From IMG/VR virus record IMGVR_UViG_3300018083_000110, positions 1-24,658 of that record: a stretch of 24,658 nt of DNA; one strand, written 5' to 3'. This DNA is from a virus. Shown one piece after another: positions 17,811 to 24,658 of the stretch (positions are counted from its first letter, which is position 1; each line of letters starts with the position of its first letter). The position numbers were made by a program, and so were the translations under genes. The notes under the pieces were generated by a model. The model was not told the origin of the DNA. It searched no databases and saw only the letters and a list, made by a program, of their open reading frames with translations.

Positions 17811-19907
17811 ATGGCATCATCTGATAGCCCAACTCCAGTTCCGTTTGCATTGACTTCTACCGGTTATCCCGCCAATGGAGTCGGCGGAATCATTCAGTCC
17901 CCCGAGATCAACTCCGAGAACGAGCCCACACAGAACAGCGTACGCGATATTGCGATGGCTCGAGATATTACCCGGACTGTGATCATGGCCGGTCGCAATC
18001 GATCCATTGTGGCGTCCCGGATCCTCGCGAAATATAATGCGGAGAGGCCATACGACGGCAGGAAACTCGAAGCGGAAGGAATGGGCTGGCGGCAGAACTT
18101 CACCAGCAAGCCACTGCCGATGATGGTGGAGCAGGTTGCCCCCAGGTTCGTCCAGGCAATCGATTCTCTAAAATATTTTACCAATTCTTCGCTCTCGGAC
18201 AAATGGCTAGGCAGCACCGAGAAGACCGAGAATTTTCGCCAGGAGATTACGGACCTGATCCGCAACCGAAAAGGTTTTCGGACGTTGATCACGGACATCG
18301 CATTTAACGACGCTCTTTTTGGAAGTGCTATAGTTGCGAAACTCGATAACTATTCCTGGTTTCCACTTTGCTTTTCATTCGAAGACAGTTTTGCGGCGGA
18401 CGGAACTAAGTCAGACCCGAGACTCGCGCAGATCTTAGTATTGAAAGAAACCCTGCTCCCCCACGAGCTTTTTGATCATATCAAATCAGACTCTGAGGCG
18501 GCTAAGGACGCCGGGTGGAAGCTTGAGAATACGAGAACGGCGATCAATCAGGCGTCCCCGCTTCAGATACGCGACCGGCTGAATGTCGGTGGCACCCTGG
18601 AGATCTGGTATCAGAACGCTCTTCGAGAATTGACGCTCGGCGCGAGCTACATGGCGGGCTCTTCGGTGATCGTGATTTACAATCTTCTGGTCCGCGAAGT
18701 CTCCGGCAAAGTCAGTCACTACCGGCTGGCCGGTCCTGAGCTTCTTGAAATATTTTCTCGGATCGAGCATTTCAAATCGATGGAAGATGCCACAGCGTTT
18801 TTCACTTTCCAACACGGCAACGGCACGATCCACGGCAGCAAAGGAATTGGCCGGGATATCTATGAGCTTGCTGGCATGTTGGACCGGACCAGGAATGAAA
18901 TCGTTGACCGGCTGATCATGTCCGGCAAAACGATGTTCCAGGGAGACACGAAGCGGCTGCACACTTTTAAAATGTCCGTCCTCGGCAGTTCGGTGATCGT
19001 CCCCAAGGACTGGACTCCACTTGAGCAGAAAATAGACGGCGACGTAGAGGGCTTCCTGAAGCTGGATATTTTCTTCAAGCAGATCGTCAACGAGTTGATC
19101 GGTTCTACCTCGACCCCGAACATGGCAACCGCGGGCGAGGGGATGCGATCCTCCGCTGCTTGGAATTTACTTGCGTCCAGAGAGAACGAATCGAAGGACA
19201 TTCGAATCGCTCGATTCTTGGAACAGTTTACGGATCTCGTTGGATTGATGCAGCGGCGAATCTGCGATCCCGATGTTATCGACGAGGACGCTAAGGCGGC
19301 GCAGAAACGGCTGCTGCTTAAAATGTCTCGTGAAGAATTGGACGAGCTTGCTGCTTGCCCAGTGGCGTCATCGATTGAAGATCTGACTCCCATGGAGCGG
19401 CAAATGATCGTCATGATCTCCCAGGAAAAACGGGGCAATCCGCTTTACAATCAGCGGCAACTCGAAGTTGAAGATCTCAGTGCTCGTATCGGCGCGGAGT
19501 TTGCGAATCGCGTTTTGCTCCCGGACAATGATCCGACCGAAGAGGCCGAACAGAGCCGCATGCAGAACCTGGAAATTGTTCTGTTAAGCTCCGGGCACCC
19601 GGTAGAGGTTAGCCCGCGGGATAATCACTTGATCCATTTGAAAGTTTTGATGCCCGTGGTTGAGCAGGCCGGGCAACATATTTCACAGGGGCAGATCTCG
19701 ACGGACGTTCTCGTTGCAATGGTTGCTCACGTAAACGAGCACTATACCCAGGCGCTAAAGCAGGGCGTCAAAGCGGATCAGCTTACCGAAGTATCACAAT
19801 TTTTAGCGAAGGCTGGCCCCGCTATCGCCAATCTCAAAGCTCTCGACGCACAGGCCGCGCAGCATGCCCGGGCCGGGCAGGAAATGGCTGCCGCACCCCA
19901 ACCCTAA
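17811..19907 (+). CDS. Portal protein
   Basis: A 698-aa protein directly after the terminase region, with the size and layout of a phage portal: a helical N-terminus (RDITRTVIMAGRNRSIVASRILAKY), a mixed middle containing GMGWRQNFTSKPLPMMVEQV and AIVAKLDNYSWFPLCFSFEDSF, a long helical stem/crown region with IGSTSTPNMATAGEGMRSSA near residue 435 and LMQRRICDPDV, and an Ala/Gln-rich helical C-terminus. Portals form the dodecameric channel for DNA entry. No single active motif exists; identification rests on length, position and these segments. The ATG at 17811 has no Shine-Dalgarno; a TATAAT at 17789-17794 precedes it but without a good -35. Confidence 0.85.
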   Translation: MASSDSPTPVPFALTSTGYPANGVGGIIQSPEINSENEPTQNSVRDIAMARDITRTVIMAGRNRSIVASRILAKYNAERPYDGRKLEAEGMGWRQNFTSKPLPMMVEQVAPRFVQAIDSLKYFTNSSLSDKWLGSTEKTENFRQEITDLIRNRKGFRTLITDIAFNDALFGSAIVAKLDNYSWFPLCFSFEDSFAADGTKSDPRLAQILVLKETLLPHELFDHIKSDSEAAKDAGWKLENTRTAINQASPLQIRDRLNVGGTLEIWYQNALRELTLGASYMAGSSVIVIYNLLVREVSGKVSHYRLAGPELLEIFSRIEHFKSMEDATAFFTFQHGNGTIHGSKGIGRDIYELAGMLDRTRNEIVDRLIMSGKTMFQGDTKRLHTFKMSVLGSSVIVPKDWTPLEQKIDGDVEGFLKLDIFFKQIVNELIGSTSTPNMATAGEGMRSSAAWNLLASRENESKDIRIARFLEQFTDLVGLMQRRICDPDVIDEDAKAAQKRLLLKMSREELDELAACPVASSIEDLTPMERQMIVMISQEKRGNPLYNQRQLEVEDLSARIGAEFANRVLLPDNDPTEEAEQSRMQNLEIVLLSSGHPVEVSPRDNHLIHLKVLMPVVEQAGQHISQGQISTDVLVAMVAHVNEHYTQALKQGVKADQLTEVSQFLAKAGPAIANLKALDAQAAQHARAGQEMAAAPQP

Positions 19908-19926
19908 AACATGAATCCCTCACGCC

Positions 19927-20274
19927 ATGGAAATTATCGCGACCGAACTTGAATGGACACAAACTGACCGAGAAATCTGGTCAAGGTTTTTAGACACTCC
20001 CACGGGCCGAAGGCTGATCCCCAAGCTTCTCGAATTCGCTCCTGCTCTTTTGGAGAAGGGCGATACAAATGCGATCCTGATCCGCTCCGGAGAAATTCGT
20101 GGATTGCAATCCACTGTTACAAATATTCTTTCGATGGCTCGCGCCGATATGGAAAATCAACCCCCGGCTAAAGTTATCGATTCGTATCCTCCGCTGGAGG
20201 ACGATTCCGCGTGGGAAGACGGAAAAAAACTTGTTGAAGAGCCCACGAAACCGACCGCAAACGACATACTATAA
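19927..20274 (+). CDS. Small conserved head-region protein, 115 aa
   Basis: The N-terminal helical part (TQTDREIWSRFLDTPTGRRLIPKLLEFAPALLEKG) is followed by A-I-L-I-R-S-G-E-I-R-G-L-Q-S-T-V, a segment I have seen in short proteins encoded between portal and scaffold genes in other phages, and an acidic/Pro-rich C-terminus. Function unknown; the position suggests a head assembly accessory. Starts 20 nt after the portal stop. Confidence 0.7.
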   Translation: MEIIATELEWTQTDREIWSRFLDTPTGRRLIPKLLEFAPALLEKGDTNAILIRSGEIRGLQSTVTNILSMARADMENQPPAKVIDSYPPLEDDSAWEDGKKLVEEPTKPTANDIL

Positions 20275-20279
20275 AATAT

Positions 20280-21629
20280 ATGCCCGACCCAATTATTACT
20301 CCCGCCCTCGATCCCGCTCTCGACCCCGAAGCGGTAGCAGAAAACAATCGAAAAGTAGCCGCCGCTCTGGAGCGCTCCGCCGACAATACTCCCGAGCCGG
20401 ATCCAGTGGCGATCCAATCTCTCGACGATCTCCATGCCGCGAAGGTTAAAGAAAAAGAAGAGGCCGCGAAAAAGGCCGCGGAAGAAGCGCCGCCAATAAC
20501 GGAGGAAACTCCGGAGGCGAAAGAGGCCGCTGAGGCCGCCGCCAAGAAACTCGAAACCGAGAAAGCAGAGCGCGATGCTTCGTTGAAAAAAGCGGACGAC
20601 ATTTTCAAGGACGCCCCGACGCTCCCGACTGGTGCGAGCCCGAAATCATCCGAAGCTTTTGCCTCGATCAAGATCCGCGCCGCCCAGGAAGTTAGCCGAC
20701 TCGAAGCAGAGCTTGCCAAGGTCCGCGAGGAAGCGGAGAAGATAAAGGCCAGCACTTCTGAGAGGACGCCCGAGCAGATCGCAAAAGACAAAGAATTGGA
20801 AGAGTTGCGCACATGGCGAACAAAGATGGACGTGGATTTCGATCCGAAATTCAAATCCTTCGATACTACCGTGTCCAAGGCAAACGATTTCATTTACTCA
20901 CTGCTCCGGAAGTCTCCGGCGGTGAATGATGACACGATCAAACAGATCGAGAAATTCGGCGGCCCGGACCGTTGCAATCTCACCGAGCTTTTCAAGGCTA
21001 TCAACGATCCCGTTTTGCAGAGGACGGTAGAGAGCCAGATTTCCGACATCGTCAAAACCAGATACGAGAAGGAGCAAGCGGTCAAGGCGGCTAAAGAAAA
21101 TCTCACCAGCTATCTCGCCGACCGGGAAAAGAATATCGAAGCCTCCGCCACTTCTCATCACAAGGCAACCGCGACGGAACTGGCTTCTTTCACGGCGTCT
21201 TTGGATTGGTTCAAGGAACAGGCCCCAACCACGAAGTCTACTCCCGAAGAGAAAGCGAAGATCGAGGATCACAATAAATTTGTGACCCAACTCCGGGGAG
21301 AGATTAAAGCCGCCCTAGACGATGATTCTCCCCGCATGCGCGCTACGCTGATTACCGGGCTCGCTCAGTTGTTTCAGTTGCAGAGGATCCATGAATCTGC
21401 CTCAAAGAGGCTCGCCGTTCTGGAAAAAGAAAACGCGGAGATAACCAAGAAATGGAATGCTGTGAAGCGATCCGGGCAGTCTCGCCTAGCAGAATCCGGC
21501 GCGGTTCCCGGTGCGAAGGCTCCGGTGACGAAACCCAAAGACGAGTTTAATGTCCGCGCAACCGACGCACTCGATGCCGCGGCAAAGCAAATCTTGGAAG
21601 AGCGCGCCAGGGCTGGTGCTAACGCATAA
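20280..21629 (+). CDS. Scaffold-like coiled-coil head assembly protein, 449 aa
   Basis: Very rich in Ala, Glu and Lys with long helical coiled-coil stretches (KVKEKEEAAKKAAEEA, EAKEAAEAAAKKLETEKAE, EVSRLEAELAKVREEAEKIKAS) and an Ala/Lys-rich C-terminal part. This composition and the location downstream of portal are typical of scaffolding proteins that guide prohead assembly and are then removed. No protease domain is visible in it. The major capsid gene usually follows; here glycosyltransferases come first. The stop and the next start share TAATG. Confidence 0.65.
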   Translation: MPDPIITPALDPALDPEAVAENNRKVAAALERSADNTPEPDPVAIQSLDDLHAAKVKEKEEAAKKAAEEAPPITEETPEAKEAAEAAAKKLETEKAERDASLKKADDIFKDAPTLPTGASPKSSEAFASIKIRAAQEVSRLEAELAKVREEAEKIKASTSERTPEQIAKDKELEELRTWRTKMDVDFDPKFKSFDTTVSKANDFIYSLLRKSPAVNDDTIKQIEKFGGPDRCNLTELFKAINDPVLQRTVESQISDIVKTRYEKEQAVKAAKENLTSYLADREKNIEASATSHHKATATELASFTASLDWFKEQAPTTKSTPEEKAKIEDHNKFVTQLRGEIKAALDDDSPRMRATLITGLAQLFQLQRIHESASKRLAVLEKENAEITKKWNAVKRSGQSRLAESGAVPGAKAPVTKPKDEFNVRATDALDAAAKQILEERARAGANA

Positions 21630-22567
21630 TGCCACTCCAGGTTCCCCTAGCCCCTTCGGATCACACGGCGGGCAGTCCAGGATTGCCCGCCTATAAAGAA
21701 TCCGCGCAAGTCACCGTCTTTACGAAGAAGGTGATGATCATTCTCCCGTGGCACAAGAATGTTTCGCCGATCACCGCTTTTTGCGTGGCGCAGTTGATTG
21801 ATCGCCGACGGACTGCAACGCTGCTCAACTGGGGAGACGCTTTCATTTCGCATACTCGAAACCACTGCGCGGATATTTTTCTCCAATCACAGTGCGACTA
21901 TGCGCTTTGGATCGACGATGACATGGTCCTGCCGTTCGGGAATGCCGAATGGTATGGAGCCCACACGGATTTCAACTTCCCGAAAAAGTTCATGGAGTTG
22001 AATACGCTGGATAGGCTAATGAGTCACAACAAAACAGTAGTCGGCGCGCTCTACTTCGGGCGGCACAAATACGGCCCGCCGGTGAACAACGAAGGCGCGG
22101 CCAATCCGCAATTGGCAGAATATTTTCGAAAGGGTCCGCATGATAAACTCCAGGAGACTCGGTGGGTTGGCACTGGCTGCTTACTTACCCATCGCTCGGT
22201 TTTCGAGGATATCGAAAAAGTTTTCCCCAGGCTTGCACGAGGCCCGGGAAAATCGGGGGGCAATTGGTTCTCCTCCTCAGAAGCAAGCCTCGTTGATCGA
22301 GTTCAACGAATCCGGGACGCACTGGCAGACGGTCCTATCTCAGGAGAGAAAGGGTTCGAAGCGCTTCAGGGATTGGAATCAGCGTTGGCCTTGGCTCGTT
22401 CAGAAAATCCACTTGGGATCGGCGAGGATGTTTCGTTTTGTTTACGTGCCAAGGCTGCCGGTCATACGCCATATATTGATCTCGGCCTGATCTGCGGGCA
22501 CATGGGCCATTGTGTTTACGGACCGGAGAACACTCGGCAGAAACCTAAATCAGTTTTGAGCCGATGA
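21629..22567 (+). CDS. Glycosyltransferase (GT-A fold), 312 aa
   Basis: A strand-rich start (KVMIILPWHKNVSPI) leads to L-W-I-D-D-D-M-V (residues 93-100), the metal/nucleotide-sugar DxD motif of GT-A enzymes, and later G-I-G-E-D-V-S-F-C-L-R-A-K-A-A-G-H, a typical 'E-D-x-x-x-x-x-R' acceptor-site motif, then a histidine-containing Y-I-D-L-G-L-I-C-G-H-M-G. Phage GT-A proteins of this type decorate DNA, host lipopolysaccharide or virion proteins; donor and acceptor cannot be read here. The 1-nt overlap with the scaffold-like gene and 4-nt overlap (ATGA) with the next transferase place it in the head operon. Confidence 0.8.
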   Translation: MPLQVPLAPSDHTAGSPGLPAYKESAQVTVFTKKVMIILPWHKNVSPITAFCVAQLIDRRRTATLLNWGDAFISHTRNHCADIFLQSQCDYALWIDDDMVLPFGNAEWYGAHTDFNFPKKFMELNTLDRLMSHNKTVVGALYFGRHKYGPPVNNEGAANPQLAEYFRKGPHDKLQETRWVGTGCLLTHRSVFEDIEKVFPRLARGPGKSGGNWFSSSEASLVDRVQRIRDALADGPISGEKGFEALQGLESALALARSENPLGIGEDVSFCLRAKAAGHTPYIDLGLICGHMGHCVYGPENTRQKPKSVLSR

Positions 22568-23301
22568 AGATCCTGATCGCCTTGCAATATTGGGAAGGGG
22601 ATAAAGCGCAAGCTGAAAAGCTGGCGACGTTCCTTACCGATTTGCAGGCGAAACATTCCGAGCACGCAGATTTTCTTTTGATCAACCGATACGACTGCAT
22701 TCCTCCCACAGGGCTCGCGCAGTATGTAGCTCGCAAATTTAATACGTTCACCTACCGGGCACCGCGAGGAATGACCGGATGGCCCGCCGGTTGCAATTCT
22801 CTTTGGGCGAATACGCTCCAATGGGTGAAGTGCATGAGCGAAGCCAAGAAGTGCCCACGGTATAAAGCGATTTTCACCTGCGAAGGAGACGGTGGCCCGG
22901 TGTTCCCCGACTGGGTGGAGAGGTTATCGAAAGCTTGGGATGTCGCAAACTCCAAAGGGCCGGTATGCATGGCAGGCCCGCTCGTTAAAATCCCCGCGGA
23001 GCACATAAATGGCAATGCGCTAATGTCCGGAGACCCGGAAATGCTGAAGTGGCTTGTGCGGCTAGCGCTGAATGTCCCGGCAACGGGCGGCTGGGATTTC
23101 GTCCTCGCCGGTGAGTTTAAACGCAAAGGTTGGGCAAACATTCCCGGCATGGTGAGTTACTACAACTCTAAAGCATTTTCTGTTGAGCAATACTTAAAAA
23201 TGCAGAGCGATAATTTAATATGGTGCCATGGCGATAAGTCAAATGCGCTTGTGGATCTCGGAAGGATATTCCTACTCGGTGCAAAGACCCCCTCACTATG
23301 A
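22564..23301 (+). CDS. Second glycosyltransferase-like protein, 245 aa
   Basis: Starts MKILIALQYWEGDKAQAEKL; central F-T-C-E-G-D-G-G-P-V-F-P-D-W (E107-G108-D109) can serve as the divalent-cation motif, and the C-terminal I-W-C-H-G-D-K-S-N-A-L resembles 'W-x-H-G-x-K' endings seen in phage sugar transferases. The order of elements (sheet, DxD-like, His near the end) suggests a GT-A fold, but less clearly than the preceding gene. Coupled by ATGA on both sides. Specificity unknown; it is paired with the GDP-fucose genes. Confidence 0.6.
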   Translation: MKILIALQYWEGDKAQAEKLATFLTDLQAKHSEHADFLLINRYDCIPPTGLAQYVARKFNTFTYRAPRGMTGWPAGCNSLWANTLQWVKCMSEAKKCPRYKAIFTCEGDGGPVFPDWVERLSKAWDVANSKGPVCMAGPLVKIPAEHINGNALMSGDPEMLKWLVRLALNVPATGGWDFVLAGEFKRKGWANIPGMVSYYNSKAFSVEQYLKMQSDNLIWCHGDKSNALVDLGRIFLLGAKTPSL

Positions 23302-24224
23302 ATAAAAATTCTAAAATATATGTTGCCGGACATCGCGGGCTTGTCGGTCAAGCTTTTCTTCGACAACTCGTGCAGCAAGGATATCAGCGAATCACAGTAG
23401 CCACCAGCGATACTCTGGATCTCCGGCGGCGAAGCCAAACCAATAAGTTTTTCGCAGATGTCCGCCCCGATTACGTTTTCCTCGCCGCGGCAAAGGTTGG
23501 CGGCATCATTGCGAACGACACGCAATCCGCGGACTTCATACGGGACAATTTGGCGATTGAATCAAACGTGATTGAGGCTTCCAGAGTTTACGGAGTGACG
23601 AAGCTACTCTTCTTTGGATCGGCTTGCGCGTATCCGAAATTTGCGCTGTGCCCGATCCAGGAATCTTCCCTGATGACCGGCGAATTGGAGCCCACAAACC
23701 GCGCCTATGCAATCGCGAAGATCGCCGGAATCGAGATGTGCAATGCGTATCGAAAACAATACAACTGCGATTTCATTTCGTGCATGCCGACGAATATTTA
23801 CGGTCCAGGCGATAGCTACAACTTGGAAAACAGTCACGTCCTCCCCGGAATGATCCGTCGGATCCATGAGGCCAAAGTCGCGGGTAAAAAACTCGTCACG
23901 CTTTGGGGCACCGGCAAGCCCACGAGAGAATTTTTATTTTCCGATGATCTCGCAAGGGCCGCGATTTTCTTGATGAACAATTACCAGGATCCAGGACTTA
24001 TCAACATTAGTTCTGGCCAGGAGATCGAGCTTTCTGTCCTCGCTGAAACGATTCGGAAGATCGTGGGATACGCTGGCTTCTTGTGGTGGGATACGAAGAA
24101 GCCGGACGGCACCCCGCGCCGCGCTCTCGATATCGGGAAGATCAGCCGACTCGGATGGAAACCAGAAGTCTCGTTAGAGGACGGGATCAAGATCGCCTAC
24201 AAAGATTTTTTAACACGACTATGA
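23298..24224 (+). CDS. fcl: GDP-L-fucose synthase
   Basis: A 308-aa short-chain dehydrogenase. It converts GDP-4-keto-6-deoxymannose to GDP-L-fucose using NADPH (epimerase plus reductase). G-H-R-G-L-V-G (11-17) is the NADP-binding loop; [10 protein letters not shown] holds S108 and C110; Y137-x3-K141 is the catalytic pair; H180 lies in N-S-H-V-L-P-G. These match Ser107, Cys109, Tyr136, Lys140 and His179 known for the E. coli enzyme with an offset of one. Substrate-binding P-T-N-I-Y-G-P-G-D and the C-terminal domain are complete. Coupled by ATGA to both neighbours, it lies directly before its partner gene gmd. Confidence 0.93.
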   Translation: MNKNSKIYVAGHRGLVGQAFLRQLVQQGYQRITVATSDTLDLRRRSQTNKFFADVRPDYVFLAAAKVGGIIANDTQSADFIRDNLAIESNVIEASRVYGVTKLLFFGSACAYPKFALCPIQESSLMTGELEPTNRAYAIAKIAGIEMCNAYRKQYNCDFISCMPTNIYGPGDSYNLENSHVLPGMIRRIHEAKVAGKKLVTLWGTGKPTREFLFSDDLARAAIFLMNNYQDPGLINISSGQEIELSVLAETIRKIVGYAGFLWWDTKKPDGTPRRALDIGKISRLGWKPEVSLEDGIKIAYKDFLTRL

Positions 24225-24658
24225 AAACTGCACTCATTACCGGAATCACTGGCCAGGACGGAAGCTATCTAGCGGAACTTCTTTTGGAAAAGGGTTACGA
24301 AGTCCATGGGATCATACGCCGATCCAGTAGCTTTCACACAGGCCGGATCGATCACATTTTCGACAAGCTCCATATTCACTACGGGGATCTCAGCGACGGA
24401 AGTAACTTGTCCCGACTCATGGTGGAGATATGCCCAAATGAGATTTACAATCTCGGCGCGCAGAGCCATGTAAAAGTTAGTTTTGATCTTCCTGAATACA
24501 CGTCAGACACGACCGGGCTCGGAACGATCCGGTTGCTTGAGGCATGGCGCGGATCCGGGATCGAGTCTCGTTACTACCAAGCAAGTTCTTCAGAAATGTT
24601 CGGGGCCTCTCCTCCGCCGCAGAGTGAGGAAACTCCATTCTATCCGCGGAGCCCCTAC
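24221..24658 (+). CDS. gmd: GDP-mannose 4,6-dehydratase, 5' part
   Basis: The first 146 residues of a normally ~340-aa enzyme; the window ends at the Tyr of Y-P-R-S-P-Y, which aligns with the catalytic Tyr of the Y-x3-K motif. [10 protein letters not shown] (8-17) is the NADP loop; [14 protein letters not shown] (31-44) is the GMD-specific signature; [13 protein letters not shown] (76-88) and S-S-S-E-M-F-G (122-128) also match. It makes GDP-4-keto-6-deoxymannose from GDP-mannose, the substrate of the preceding gene product. ATGA overlap with fcl. The gene is cut only by the window edge. Confidence 0.93.
   Translation, partial: MKTALITGITGQDGSYLAELLLEKGYEVHGIIRRSSSFHTGRIDHIFDKLHIHYGDLSDGSNLSRLMVEICPNEIYNLGAQSHVKVSFDLPEYTSDTTGLGTIRLLEAWRGSGIESRYYQASSSEMFGASPPPQSEETPFYPRSPY

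Noticed and set aside
1-24658. CRISPR array, insertion sequence or rRNA
   Set aside because: No regularly spaced repeats, no transposase with terminal inverted repeats and no rRNA-like sequence were seen on either strand.

Overview
The window is part of a tailed double-stranded DNA phage genome (Caudoviricetes). The evidence is a large terminase, portal and scaffold-like gene in head-module order, very dense packing of small genes, and almost no intergenic space. The host cannot be named from sequence. Composition is moderately GC-rich, most starts lack a Shine-Dalgarno sequence, and several genes appear to be transcribed as leaderless mRNAs, so the host is probably not an enterobacterium.

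Left arm (1-8388, all minus strand): about 24 short genes, most linked by 4-nt ATGA/GTGA overlaps. The recognisable ones concern nucleotide pools: a MazZ/DUF5664-type (d)ATP/dGTP diphosphohydrolase domain with an extra C-terminal region, an HD-domain phosphohydrolase, a MazG-like pyrophosphohydrolase, and a deoxynucleoside-monophosphate-kinase-like protein whose Walker A lysine is missing. Around them lie small membrane proteins, zinc-cluster proteins and a tandem triplet of paralogues whose middle copy is broken.

Centre (8389-15040): an AT-rich divergent control region, then plus-strand genes. These are a small basic protein, a probable small terminase, a 504-bp non-coding stretch with a very strong hairpin, a secreted fibronectin-III-like protein, a protein with nine NFP repeats, several small unknowns, two tiny membrane peptides, a terminator followed by a promoter, a cysteine-peptidase-like protein, a two-helix membrane protein, a serine recombinase, and a second terminator.

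Right arm (15037-24658, plus): large terminase, two cysteine-cluster proteins, portal, a small conserved head-region protein, a coiled-coil scaffold candidate, two glycosyltransferase-like proteins, GDP-L-fucose synthase, and the 5' part of GDP-mannose 4,6-dehydratase. The last four are linked by overlapping stops and starts, so the phage appears to make GDP-fucose and place a sugar on something from within its head operon.

Most notable: (1) the nucleotide-hydrolase cluster, compatible with 2-aminoadenine DNA or a nucleotide-depletion strategy, although no PurZ is in view; (2) the fucosylation cassette inside the capsid operon; (3) a recurring promoter layout placing the start codon about 35-37 nt from the -35 box; (4) the hairpins at 9977-10056.
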